Positions 11,181 through 22,240 of a stretch of DNA of 64,000 nt are shown here, piece by piece (position 1 is the stretch's first letter; each line of letters begins with the position of its first letter). The stretch is from positions 40,104,727 through 40,168,726 of the forward strand of contig NC_061112.1 in the NCBI RefSeq assembly GCF_002878395.1. Reading direction: 5' to 3'. The notes under the pieces are model-generated. The model saw only the letters and a list, made by a program, of their open reading frames with translations. It was not told where the DNA came from and did not search any database. Source of the DNA: Capsicum annuum. Its lineage: Eukaryota > Streptophyta > Magnoliopsida > Solanales > Solanaceae. Position numbers and translations under genes: made by a program.

Positions 11181-13029
11181 GGCTACATTCGAAGCACTTT
11201 TCTACATTATTTTTAGATGATATCTTGTCAGTAGAATCATTTAAAATAGTAGAAGAGTGTGAAGATAAGGAACAAGAATCCTATATTCTTGATTTTACAC
11301 TAGACCAGCAACATAAAAACACACCTCACTTTAGGGCCGAGTGATTTACCATGCATATGCTATTACTCGATTCCTTAAATTTTGTACCACCCCCTACGAG
11401 GAAGGCAAGAAGATAGACTCTAAGTTGGGATTGAAATTCATATCCTCAAGGTGGAGGAAAAAACTGAGTTGGGTTATGCCATGACACTAAATTAGGCGCT
11501 TCTTGGGAGGCAACCCAAGGTGTTTTGTTGTTTGTATTCGTATTATGTGATTGACGTCAGATCTTCACACCCATGGTGCCATAGGTTTGTTTCTAATTCT
11601 CTTGTTTTGGTTTGACGCATAGGGAACATTGCATGATTTTAAGTTGAGGGTGGGGCAACTTATGGGTGTTGATGTCCTCTTGGCATTTTTGTTGTTGTGC
11701 CTCTTTTTCCTAGAGTCTTGTTCCTAGTAGAGCCAATATGTTTAGGCATATAGTGATTTATTGTAAAATATTGTAGTTGACTACGATAAATACAAGTACC
11801 TTAGGCAGTTAGCATATTTTTGTTGTTTTTTGAACACCTCTCCAATGGTGTATTTTATAATTGTGTGATATGCATTTATGTGTGACCACTGTGCATCTTC
11901 TTATGGAATTAGTACTAGTGACATGATAAGTATTTCTAAATAATTGCATGAACCGAATGGGTAGTAGCTTGTGATGTACCTTTGTGTTGTGTGTGTGTGT
12001 GATACTACCTAGTTCCCATTGTGTGTCAAATCCAGAACTTGCTCGATTGGTCTTGACTTGGTTGTAGGATAGCGGTTAGGAAAGGATCATAGGCCGTTGT
12101 TGATATTAGTCCACTTTTAGCCTAAATGACCTTCCATGTGTGAATAATATCCCTTGATCCTTATTTTGAGCCTGAATGCCTATTTTTTTAATTATACCTA
12201 TCACCTTCCCATTTGTATCATAATGAACCTGTTTTGGCCCTAGCCCTCCTTGGACATTGTGCACTTTGACTTAGGCAAATAGCCTAAGTTGAGGGTGGCT
12301 ATCACAGGGGTGCGTGATGTAAAGTGAGTATGAAGAAGGGTAAAAAAATGCAAGGCTGGGTGTGGTAGAAAAAGGAAGAGAAGAAAAGTTGTGAAAAAAA
12401 ATGAATGAATAAAAACTGTACCCAGCTTGAATGTACTTTAATCAAGAAAGGAAAAAATAAGGTAAAGTGAGACCCCAAAAATAGTTTAGTGCCAAGGAGG
12501 CTCAGTTACTTTAAATATCTGTGTGTATCATACCATCCCTAAGCCTACATTACAAGTTGAAGAAAAATCCTATAGTGATCCTAGCTTAACTGTCTGAATG
12601 CTTTGGTAATGAAAATAAGCTGGTATTTGGCATCATTGACTGGAACTTCTTGTCGAGAGTGAGTGTGTCTTAACCGTCCTTGCATGTATGTTCTTGATTT
12701 CATATATGAGTGAAGAGGGATTTCTTTGTTGTAAGGGAACATCGGTTGCATTACTAGCTGCTTACTTATTTGGGTAGTATAACTTGTACATATGCATGGT
12801 TATTATTTCTAATGTGATGTCATATCTTGATTCCTTTCTGTCATATTATTGATCTTCATTCATATACACAGCTGGGTTTAGAGTGATTGAACATGGAGAG
12901 GGTAATATGTGTTTGAGCTAAAATTGATAAGCAACTATCATAGGGATCTTATGTTTCTCTTAGTTAAGTATTGTAGTATGGTGTTATGTTATTTCTTGAG
13001 GACAAGCAATTGTTTTAAGTTGAGGTTGT
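11181..13029 (+). other. Athila-2 noncoding internal region
   Basis: No supported gene. Frame remnants up to about 11530 are too broken to assign. From about 11560 on the sequence matches the Athila-1 tail (1-1009, inverted). Purine-rich TTAAGTTGAGG tracts recur at 11638, 12286 (CTAAGTTGAGG) and 13015. The last precedes the 3' LTR and is the functional purine tract. Confidence 0.7.
13013..13028 (+). other. Athila-2 polypurine tract
   Basis: TTTTAAGTTGAGGTTG sits directly before the 3' LTR start (TGGTGTGCTGG, 13030). This is where plus-strand DNA synthesis would be primed. It is a weak tract with several T residues. Confidence 0.6.
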
Positions 13030-13219
13030 TGGTGTGCTGGCCTTTTATTAGCACATTTAAGACTTTTAACTTGAAATAATTGTAAGTTCTTAAGTAACTA
13101 TCATTGTTTTTTATTGTTTTCTCTTTGGTAGTGCAGGAAAGTCAAGATATAAGAAAACCAACAACAATGAAGACAAAGGAGGCAAATTTGGAACGAGTAG
13201 CCATAAAATTATAGTTGAT

Positions 13220-13546
13220 GACTTGTCTGATAAGTCATCAACTTGGTGAAAAGTCATCAGGACCATTGTCAGCCTTAGGCAGTGATCAGAAACTGAATTA
13301 GAAAAGTGACGACAATATTTATTAAGTTGTCAGACATCTGATAAGTCGTCAGGTTCGTCGCCAGCCGAAGGCAGCAACACTTGAAATAGGAAGAGGAGTG
13401 ACGACATGTTTGATAAGTAGTTAAATTCCTGATAAGCCGCCAGACATGTCGTCACTTTGAGGCAGAGAATAAGAAAATGGAGACATTTCTGACGACATGT
13501 CTAATAAGCTATCAGATCTCTGATAAGCCGTCAGATATGTCGTCAG
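13220..13546 (+). promoter_or_regulatory. Athila-2 LTR motif array, four 91-bp units each with a 19-bp pair
   Basis: TAAG cores of GATAAGTCGTCAG-like sites start at 13231/13250 (first base of the second changed), 13323/13342, 13414/13433 and 13505/13524. Every pair is 19 bp apart, with 91-92 bp between units. Each unit is flanked by inverted TGACGAC ... GTCGTCA elements. In unit 3 the arms GTGACGACATGT (13398-13409) and ACATGTCGTCAC (13444-13455) are perfectly complementary. The array ends about 50 bp before the TATA box. Confidence 0.8.
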
Positions 13547-13597
13547 CTAAAGAGAAAAATCTGAGTTTTTAATTTCAAATTTTTCTTAAGTTATAGA

Positions 13598-13606
13598 TAT
13601 AAATAG
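13598..13606 (+). promoter_or_regulatory. TATA box of Athila-2 3' LTR
   Basis: TATAAATAG, just after the motif array. Transcription would start about 30 bp downstream, near the GAGGGGGCTGAACACC stretch. In this position it could only drive transcription out of the element into the flanking Tat sequence. Confidence 0.6.
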
Positions 13607-14470
13607 CAGCTTTTAGGATTTCATTTGAGGGGGCTGAACACCTAGAACTTATTCCAGGGGAGTTTACTTTTCTTTTTGGCTCTCTTAACTTAGAATTCAA
13701 TATTCAACTCTTTGATTGGGTTTTGAGATTTTTCTCTTGAACTTGGAAGAGAATAAACTTCAAACTTCATCTTTTGTAAGTTTAATTACTTTTAATGATG
13801 AATATGATTGTTTCTATCTCTTTCTTTCTCATGTGGAACTAAAACCTACAACTAGGGTTGTGGGATCTATAATTATTCCTCCGTGGATTTAATAGTTGGA
13901 TAGGGTCTGAGTGATTGTGGAGACATCTTGATAATTTCTTTGTTATGATTGATATTTATTGGTTTCAAACAATAGATCCCTCCTTATGTTGATTTGATCA
14001 TACTGAAAAACAAACTAAAGGAAGCAAATTATTAACGAGGATTTGGGAAGGTTAAGTTCTCATCTAATGATTAATGCTGTAACAAGATTGATCAACTTGA
14101 GATAAAATCAGTATGAATAGAATTCTTACCTAAGTACGAGAGAATTAGGGAGTTCAACATCTAGGTAGGTTTAGAAACACTTAGATGGACTGTCAAAATT
14201 GATAATTTGGTATTTTCCATAAGTCACGAGAATCCAATACTACAACGATTATTCAATGGAGGATTACTAATCATAGTGATCGCAACTCTAGTTTCTCTAT
14301 ATCATTGATTTGAAATATTGCAGTTTAAGCTTTGAGTTCTAAGGCAAATTGAAGTGTTAATAACTTTTTTCAATCATTAAAAACCCCTATTTTATCTTTT
14401 TGTATCATTTATTTGAATTTAACTTGTAGGTATAGTTTCAAATTAGTTTAATTGCCCCTCACATTGTTCC

Positions 14471-15058
14471 TCATGGATTCAAAACCGAATCCAAATATGG
14501 AATCATATAGGATATATAGTCCAAAGCATCGGTGAACTCATTTTGTATCCTTGGAATATGATTGAATTCTTCTTCATAGAATTTCATAAATAACTTATGT
14601 ACCAATTCTACAAATGGGGTAATTTTGGAGCTCTTTACAGCCCATTCCCCTCGAACTTGATGAAGCAATAGATCAGAATCTCCAATGACTAGTAATTCTT
14701 CAACATACATATCAATAGCCAATTTGAGATTGAGAATACAAACCTCGTATTCAACCATATCATTTGTGCATGGAAAGCACAGTTTCACGTTAATTGGGTA
14801 ATGTTGCTTAGTTTTTTATGTTAAGACCGCGCAAATTCCTGAACTCTTAAAATTAACCTCCCCATCAAAGAACTATCTCCAACCCAAGTATACTTCAACA
14901 ATGTCTTCTCCTATGAACAATACCTCTTCATCTAGGAAATAAGTTTGGAGTGGCTTATATTCTTCATCAATTGGATTCTCTCCTATATAATCTGCTAGGG
15001 CTTTTCCTTTGATTGCTTTTTGAGTCATATATATAATGTCGAACTCGCTCAACAGCAT
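14471..15058 (-). pseudogene. Tat second (archaeal-type) RNase H and preceding linker
   Basis: The frame 15058-14873 reads LLSEFDIIYMTQKAIKGKAL then ADYIGENPI and FLDEEVLF, the linker after the first RNase H in Tat elements. After a break, the frame 14788-14471 has TNDMVEYEVCILNLKLAI, VIGDSDLLLHQVRGEW and FNHIPRIQNEFTDALDYIS. Those hold the acidic residues and order of the extra RNase H of Tat/Ogre. The part carrying the first Asp, near 14790-14870, is disrupted. It ends against Athila-2 at 14472. Confidence 0.82.
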
Positions 15059-16400
15059 TTGCTATTTGGCCAATTTCCATGTGGGAATGGCCTTTGGAAT
15101 ATGTACTTCAAAAGATCCATTTTGGAAATAAGATATATTGTATATGATGTCAGGTAATGCTTCAGCTTCTGGGCTACCAGGTCAATGCACAACACGTCCT
15201 CTCCAATAGCATAGAATGAACCTCATGTGGAGTGAGCTTCTTACTCAAGTAATAAATTGCTCATTCCTTCTTTCTAGTTCCATTAGTTTGCCCTAAGACA
15301 CATCTAAATACATTATCTAAGACCGATAAATACAACAACAGAGGACTTTCTTCTCTTAGAGAAACTAGTAACGATGGACTAGATAGATAATCATTGATCT
15401 TGTCAAAAGCTTGTTGCATTCCTTGGTCCATTCATTTGGTGAATCTTTCTTTAATATCTTGAGGATTGGTTTGTAAATAACTGTTGACTGGGCTATAAAC
15501 CTGCTGATATAATTCAATCTTCCTAAGAAACTTATGACTTCCTTCTTTGTCTTTGAGGAAGGCAGTTCATAGATTGCCTTATGTTTTAAGGGGTCAAGCT
15601 TTATTACCCTTCTACTAACTTTGAAACCTAACAACTTTCCGATGACCCAAAATCATACTTAGTAGGATTCAACTTTAAATTGTACTTCCTCAACCGATCA
15701 AAGAACCTTCAAAAGTGTGTCAAGTGTTCGAAACTCTTGTGATATTTGATGATCACATTTCCCACGTACACTTCAATCTCCTTATGGATCTTATAATGAA
15801 ATATGGTTGTCATGGCTCTCATATACGTAGAACCAACATTCTCGAGATCGAATGGCATCAACCTATAGTGATAAACACCCTAAGGTATAGTGAAATCTAC
15901 TTTCTCTGCATCTTCTTCATCATTAGTAGTTGATGATACTTGACAAAATAATACACTAATGACTTTATTTCATGCCTTATATAGTTGTCAATGAGAATGT
16001 GGATGTTGGTAATGGAAATTTATCTTCAGGACTGGCTTTGTTTAAATCTCAACAATAGACATAAATCTTGATCTTTCCATCCTTCTTTGGTATGGGAATA
16101 ATGTTGGCTAGCCATGTTGGGTACTTTATGATTTCAACTACATGGGCCTAGATTTGCATGGTGACTTCTTCCTTGATTCTAAAACTCAAATCTATCTTGA
16201 ATTTTTTAGACTCTTGATTTACAAGATTGAACCTTGGATCAATTGGAAACTTTTGTGGCACGATGTTTATACTCAATCTTGGTGTCACCATAGGACCAGG
16301 AAAATATATCACCGTACTCTTTAAGCAGCCCGATGATTCCTCTTTTTTGTGCTTCCATCAGATGAACACTGATTCTGGTTTATTTGACTTCACCATCATC
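15059..16400 (-). pseudogene. Tat reverse transcriptase and first RNase H (broken)
   Basis: From 16400 downward: FSWSYGD, a Lys-rich finger segment, KDGK/RMCVDY-like remains, HYRLMPFDLENVGSTYMRAM (near 15860), then the active-site region reading YVGNVIIK (YVGN at 15757-15768) where Tat elements have YVDDVIIK. Both catalytic Asp are lost. The thumb is clear at 15634-15365 with ELPSSKTKKEVISFLGRLNY. The first RNase H lies in 15060-15350 and is badly eroded. Frame breaks are frequent. Confidence 0.8.
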
Positions 16401-17135
16401 ACCTAGATTAATTACCTAAATTTTATCTAGGTTGGGTCTTTCCCGATTTCAAAATCTTTTAGATCCTCTGTTAATTAGTCTGGGGACACTACTTCTTTAT
16501 CACACTCTTCCCATTAATCGCTAGTTGCTTCAATTTGTTCATTTATCTCTTCACATGACATTGATAGGTTTTTAATCATTATAACTAAAATCATAACATA
16601 AGTTAGATTATATTGTTTAGATAATGCAACATAAATTAGATAGCAAATAGTTTTGCAATAAGAAAGCTTTCATTAAATTTTAAAAAATTACAAACATTGG
16701 GTATGATCTGCACTAGTGAGGGTTTGAGACTTTTGGAAAGCATAAAAAGTGAAAATAAGGTAAGTAAAAATTAAAGGGTGGGTCTTGAGCGTCATTCAGA
16801 CTACCACCAATTTTGAAAAAGCTAAATTTCATCCTTTCATCTACACATCAATCGGGGAATCATGCCCTGATTCATCTTTCTTGATCTTGATATTCTTAGG
16901 GAAATATTCTATTCTAGCATCACATAAAATCATCTATAATAGCATCACATTCTTTGAAAAAGTCTAGTTTAATAGCTTCTCCCCTGATTCATCTTTCTTG
17001 ATCTTGATCTTCTCAGGGAAATATTCTATAATAGCATCACACGAAATCTTCTATAATATCATCACATTCTTCGAACAAGCTGACTATTCCATTCTCGAGA
17101 CCATTGCTTATGGGATTTATAGATATAGAAAATGG
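16401..17135 (-). pseudogene. Tat protease-RT spacer with in-frame duplication
   Basis: An acidic, low-conservation spacer of the polyprotein. It contains two tandem copies of a 117-bp unit (16867-16983 and 16984-17100), which on the minus strand encode repeats around CDAIIEYFPEKIKIKKDESG. 117 bp is 39 codons, so the duplication was frame-neutral. A plus-strand frame at 16785-16967 is a shadow. Confidence 0.65.
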
Positions 17136-18302
17136 CTAGTAGAGTGGAGGTAACCTCTTCACTGACTTTGGACCTTCATTCTTTGTCTCTCTTTCACCTT
17201 CTTTACTTGGAACATAGCCTAACCCATGTTTGAAGAACTTCTCTGGGATCTCAACAATATCAATAATTCCATCCAAATTATTAGAATTATTGAAACCACT
17301 TCTCAGCATAAAAGTGGTCAACATTGTATAGATCAAAGGAATTGGCTTGTAAGGAGTTAGATCTTCCTCAGCTGCATTCATGATCTCCACCACCTAAAAA
17401 TCAGTCCCTATCGATACATCTTCAATCACAAAAACATAATCGTTAGGGTGACTCAGATGGATGCCTTCACCATGGACGACCACATCATTGTTTTCCCATA
17501 CTAATTTCTCTAATTGGTGAAATATGGAGGAAACGGCCCCCGCTGCATAAATCCAACTCCTTTCTAATAGAAAATTTTAACTTGTTGCAATGTCAATCCC
17601 TTGAAACTCATCTAAGAATTTAGCAGTCCCTATTTGAAGATGCAACTTAACTTCCCTGATGGTGTTTTTCTGACCCCCACTGAAAGCTCTTACATTTACT
17701 GTGTTCTGATGAATTTTGCCTATATCATAGTTCAATTGAGTCAGGATAAATAATAATAGATATTCAAACCCGAACCATCATTAATTAATATCCCACTAAT
17801 GATCTTATCTTGACATTAGACAGTGATATGTAAGGCCTTGTTATGAATACTCCTTCAAAGGGTAACTCATCTCCACCAAAGCTAATGCGATGGTCTCCCA
17901 CCACTCTACTTATTAGGGCCACTAAAGTTTTGGTACTTATGCCTATGGGTACGTAGTCTTCTTCAAGGATTTTCAACAAGTCTTGTCCGTGATATTGAGA
18001 ACTCGTAAGTAATACCTAAAATAGAAATCTGAGTAGGGGTCTTCTCCAAATGTTTTATAATAGAGTATTCTTTTGGTTGCATTCTTATCAGAAATTCTTT
18101 GACTTCTCATTAAGTTATTGAACTTTTTTATCACTCTTCTTGTGTGCATCATTAGCAAGATCTTTCAAAGTGTAGCATCTTCCTGATATAGTCTATCCTT
18201 GTACGGTGGCATCTTCTGCCATAAATTCTTCTCTTATGGATACCAAGGGAAAAACTTGATGAGCTGCGTTGAATGTGATAAATTTGGGCTTATTGATAAC
18301 AC
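17136..18302 (-). pseudogene. Tat protease region
   Basis: Minus-strand order: a short remnant 18158-17973, then 17979-17785 with VPIGISTKTL, RISFGGDELPFEGVFITRPY, which is the Tat block just before the protease. Next comes NDGSGLNI near 17745-17790, matching the D-N-G-S active-site loop. Then remains of a GRPWIH-like block read as KGVGFMQRG (about 17550), then GEGIHLSHP-like text near 17450. The final piece 17393-17136 has VVEIMNAAEEDL, TTFMLRSGF and KHGLGYVPS, the G-patch-like motif of Tat protease tails. It is cut by T1 at 18302. Confidence 0.78.
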
Positions 18303-18307
18303 TTAAG

Positions 18308-20591
18308 TGTAACACCCCGAGACTACACCCTAGATGCCACACGGTGCTTACAGTCTCAAAAGACCACAAGCTAAATCATAAGTTGGTACCTACTGTGAGC
18401 ACTAAATAAAATAACAGGGATATGTGCAGAACTTAACTGAAAAATGCCATAAGGTTTTAATGACAAAAAAATCAATACTACATCATAGTTTTAAAATGTC
18501 TGAAACATACTATCAATACTAATAAAAAAACTGATAATAACAACTGAAAACTGACAATCTGTCTGTACTAATCTGAAAGCCTCTAAACTAACTAAATATG
18601 GAGTTGATGGGATAAGCCACCAACTAAATCCGATTTCCTAAATAACTACACTGTTGACATAACTTTATATAAGATAACCTGTCCTCAAAGAAAGAGTACA
18701 GACCATTGTTGTTGCTGCTGATGGACTGGAAGGTCTAGGTACTGTTAGGAGCCTAAGCGTCCGAACCTATGATATGAGATATCATAGCGCAAGAAACGAG
18801 TATGCAGTCAGTACTTTGAATGTACTGGAATAATAAATGAGTTTAGGCAGATATGAATGACTCATATGAATGAATAAATAACTAACTGAATAAATAGCAT
18901 GAGATAACTAATGTAATAGTATGCGAGGAAGCTATAAAATCTGAGAATGCATTACCAAACATATGACATGATACTGGAATAGTCTGTAAACTAAAATGTT
19001 GAAATACTGATACTGAACAAATAATAATCGTATGTCATCATCAAGAAAGCCTAAAAACTGAACTATAAACTAAAAACCTGGCTGAGAATGTGGGATATAT
19101 CATCTAACTGACATGCCCTAATTTGAGCTAATTAGGGTACAACCTGTAACCCTAATTAGAAAGGTATCAGTATCATGCCATGGGCACTAACACTGGCTAT
19201 GTAAATGCACTGAAGTGAAGTCCCGAAGGACTAAAGAGTCACCCTCTACTAGCAAGTTCTCTAGCAAGATGTATGTCAACCCTCAACTGGCAGGTTAACA
19301 TCTCTAACCTATGTTGGCTATGTAGTTCTAGAATGCAAGGACTGCTACTAAATGTTACACCTTCAACTGGCAGGTGAGCCCCCATCCCTAGGTTCGCTCG
19401 GTGCTAAATCCTACTCCCAACTAAACTTAGTCGGAATACTGAACTGATCTAAACATAGCTGATAGGATAACTGGCTGAAATAATAATACTCAATATATCT
19501 AAAAACCATTTTGAAAGTAATAAGACTAAGTAAACAGCTAAATTTTGGGTATTCATAACCACCAGGACTCGATAAGATAAACATTAAAGGCATACCAAAA
19601 CTTTAAAAGCATAATAAGTAGTTATTTCTCAAAATTCACCTCTTAGGCATTTCATCAAACACTTGAAATTCATGAACTTAGGCATAGGAATGATTGAAAC
19701 ATGTGGTAATACCATAATCATAACACTAAAACCATACATTAGGGAATTTAACATAGAATTTCATGATTCAAACATGTAAAGGCTACTTTCCAACTAAAAA
19801 CACTTGTAAACATCAGGTATAATCCATATTCTCAAAAGTTTCATGAAATTTACTCATTGTAAACATGTGAATTCATGATTTAAAACACAAAAATAGGTAC
19901 TTGGACTCCATGGTTGAAAAGAACCCATGGATAAACATTTAACATACCTTAATTGAAGAATTCATGAAGGTTCTTGGTGGTTTTATTGAAACTTGAACTT
20001 GTATCTTGAAGGGGCTAGGGTTTGTTCTTGAGAGATAATTACTTTCTTAGAGAGAAATTATGAAAAATGGGGCATATAATGCCCCTTTGAGGTTTTAATT
20101 TTGTGTTTTGGACGGATTTGGGTAAGGGAAAATGACAAGACTACCCTTGGGATATTAAAATTCGTAACTGGAATGCTGATTGGGCCTTCACCGCGATGTG
20201 CCAAAGCTGTCATCACAATTTTACTATAATGCGGTACAATCATAGTGACTTACTAAATCTGACAATTGTCATTTTGAACTTCACTCCGATGTGGTAGAAG
20301 ACCACCTCAAAGCACTACAATCGCGGTGAGCTGTAATTTTGCAAATCAAAATATGGTACAAACCTCATCTAAAAAATCCAAAACTTATCGAGACATGCTA
20401 CTTACACCCCTGAAAATAAATTAACTTACAAATTTTCATCTGGAGGTCGGGAAGGTCACTTTAAAAATTAACGAAGTTAAGAGGCCAAAAATAAAACTAA
20501 GTCTCCAACACTTAGCCAAATTTTCAAGCTCTAAGCTTCTTGTACATGTACTATGGGCTAAATTAAGCTAAGAAAATTATGAGGTATTACA
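18308..20591 (-). repeat. T1 3' LTR
   Basis: 2,284 bp, aligned over its length with 25655-27924. In sense (minus) order it has the motif array (20332-20187), a TATA-like ATTATATGCC (20080-20071), a leader with AACCCTAG, a TCAGT-rich stretch, and a three-segment inverted-repeat region (19116-19157). No gene. Confidence 0.92.
20187..20332 (-). promoter_or_regulatory. T1 LTR motif array, ~93-bp repeat
   Basis: TTCACCGCGATGTG at 20187 recurs as TTCACTCCGATGTG at 20280, 93 bp apart. Partner sites are TAATGCGGTACAATC (20227) and CTACAATCGCGGTGA (20315). The other LTR has the same layout: TTCCCCACGACATG at 27517, TTCACCACAACGCGG at 27608, and partners at 27552 and 27645. About 100 bp downstream in sense is the TATA-like site. 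Confidence 0.68.
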
Positions 20592-20605
20592 ATATCTCCC
20601 CCTTG
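20592..20605 (-). other. T1 polypurine tract
   Basis: Minus strand reads CAAGGGGGAGATAT directly before the 3' LTR. It matches T3 (54125-54137) and T2 (39842-39855), and primes plus-strand synthesis. Confidence 0.85.
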
Positions 20606-20819
20606 GGAACATTCGTCCTTGAATGAGACTAGTTAAGCTGAAAAAATATAGAGGTACTGAGATTACATGTTGAATATGCATAACTAAAAAGATGATTACA
20701 TAACTGAGGGTGAAACATGGTTACTGACTAAACTGATTCATGAATACATGCAATGACATAAAGATGACCCCATGGATGGGACTGAGAATGGAAAAGAGAT
20801 AATCTAAGGAAAGTCATTA

Positions 20820-21010
20820 CCTTGAGTTGAGTCTGAGTTTGCGGAGAAAAGGTAAAGGTACTTGGTACGCTTGTCTGCTTCTGCTTCCCAAGTATCTCCC
20901 TTGACGGATTGATTTCTTCAAAGAACTTTAACCAAGGGAACTTCTTTGTTCCTTAGTCTGTGAATCTAGCGATCTACGCTCTAAATGTCTAAGCTCTCTA
21001 AAGAAACAAT
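20820..21010 (-). pseudogene. T1 chromodomain
   Basis: C-terminal end of pol. The minus strand shows RLRNKEVPLVKVL, then RNQSVKGDTWEAEADKRTKY and LFSANSDS, with a stop where a Trp codon is expected. Chromodomains direct chromovirus integration to marked heterochromatin (family knowledge). Confidence 0.8.
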
Positions 21011-22240
21011 GAAAGTTGGGCCACCAATACACTTCTTTAATAAAGAAACATGGAACACTAAATCCACTGATGCCAAATCTGCAGGTAAATCAAGCTCATA
21101 TGCTACCTTTCTAAAATGACTCAAGATCCTGAAAGGGCCTACATATCAGGGACTAAGCTTTCCCTTTTTGCCAAATATCTTCACTCCCTTCATGGAAGAA
21201 ATCTTCAAATATACAAAATCACCAATCTCAAATTCAAGATCCTTTTTCCTCACATCTGCATAAGATTTCTGTTAGCTATAGGCTGTCTTAAGCCTCTCCC
21301 TAATCAGCTGAACTTTCTCTAAAGCATAAAACACTACATCTAGCCCTATCAATGCAGTCTCACCAATCTCAAACCAACCAATAGGAAATCTACATCTCAT
21401 CCTATATAGAGCCTTAAACAAATCCATACTGGAATGATAGTTGTTGTTGTAGGCGAACTCAATCAATGAAAAGTTATCATCTAAACTACCCTTAAAGTTG
21501 ATAACAAAGGCTCTCAACATGTCCTCTAAAGTCTGAATGGTCCTCTTGCCTGACCATCTGTCTGAGGGTGAAAGGCTGTACTGAGATGAATTTGGGTACC
21601 AATACCCTTCTGAAAAGCCTGCCAAAAATAAGAAGTAAACTGAGTACCTTTATCTGAAATGATGGACAACGAGACTCCATGCTATCTAACCAACTCTGTA
21701 ATATAGAGCTTAGCATAGTCCTTAGCTGAATAAGAAGAAAAAAATTGGTTGATTTGGTCATCTTGTCCATAATGACCCAAATTGAATCATGCTGACGATG
21801 AGTATGCAGAAAACCCATCACAAAGTCCATGTTCACCTCTTCCCACTTCCAAGTGGGAATACTGAACTCCTGCATAGTGCCACTAGGCCTTTGATGCTCA
21901 ATCTTAACCTACTAACAATTAGCATACTTGGCTACAAACTCTACAATATCCATTTTCATATCGCTCCATCAATAATTTCCCGTAAATTATGGTACATCTT
22001 AGTAGCCCCTGGATGAATAGAGTAATGCGCACTATGTACTTCTACAAGAATCCATTGTCTCAAACCTTCTACAAATAGCACACATAGTCTACCCTGGCAA
22101 TGCAACACACTATCTCCCCATTGGGAGAACACCTCTACTTTTTGATCTTTGACTTAATCCTTCAACTTAACTAGACTGGGGTCCTTATCCTTCTTTTCTT
22201 TCACTTCAGCAAATAAACAAAATTTCAAACTATTCTAAAC
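21011..22240 (-). pseudogene. T1 integrase
   Basis: Frames 21875-21492 (EFSIPTWKWEEVNMDFVMGF, HRQHDSIWVIMDKMTKS) and 21625-21272 (KRTIQTLEDML, LIEFAYNNNYHSSMD, GWFEIGETALIG). A minus-strand HHCC zinc region precedes them near 21900-22010. The first Asp (NMDFV) is present. Around the catalytic Glu the sense strand has lost one base (about 21543-21548), so the usual GQAERTIQ breaks exactly at that codon and the frame changes. Confidence 0.85.

Larger units (their letters stand above)
10182..14472 (+). mobile_element. Athila-2: non-autonomous Athila derivative without pol
   Basis: 5' LTR (10182-10559, internally deleted), primer site (10565-10582), about 2.4 kb internal region with no RT, RNase H or integrase, then 3' LTR (13030-14472, clipped). 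LTRs and the noncoding 3' third match Athila-1, so it probably relied on enzymes from full elements. Coding potential is a short broken zinc-knuckle frame near its 5' end. It lies in the Tat integrase, and the left flank is AGGGT (10177-10181). A target duplication cannot be checked because the right end is deleted. Confidence 0.82.
13030..14472 (+). repeat. Athila-2 3' LTR, last ~90 bp missing
   Basis: Starts TGGTGTGCTGGCC. It carries the motif array 13231-13546, a TATA box at 13598-13606 and a leader. It stops matching the 5' LTR after CCTCATGGATTC near 14472, where Tat RNase H sequence begins. The 5' LTR continues about 90 bp further to GTTATA, so the end has been deleted. Confidence 0.82.
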
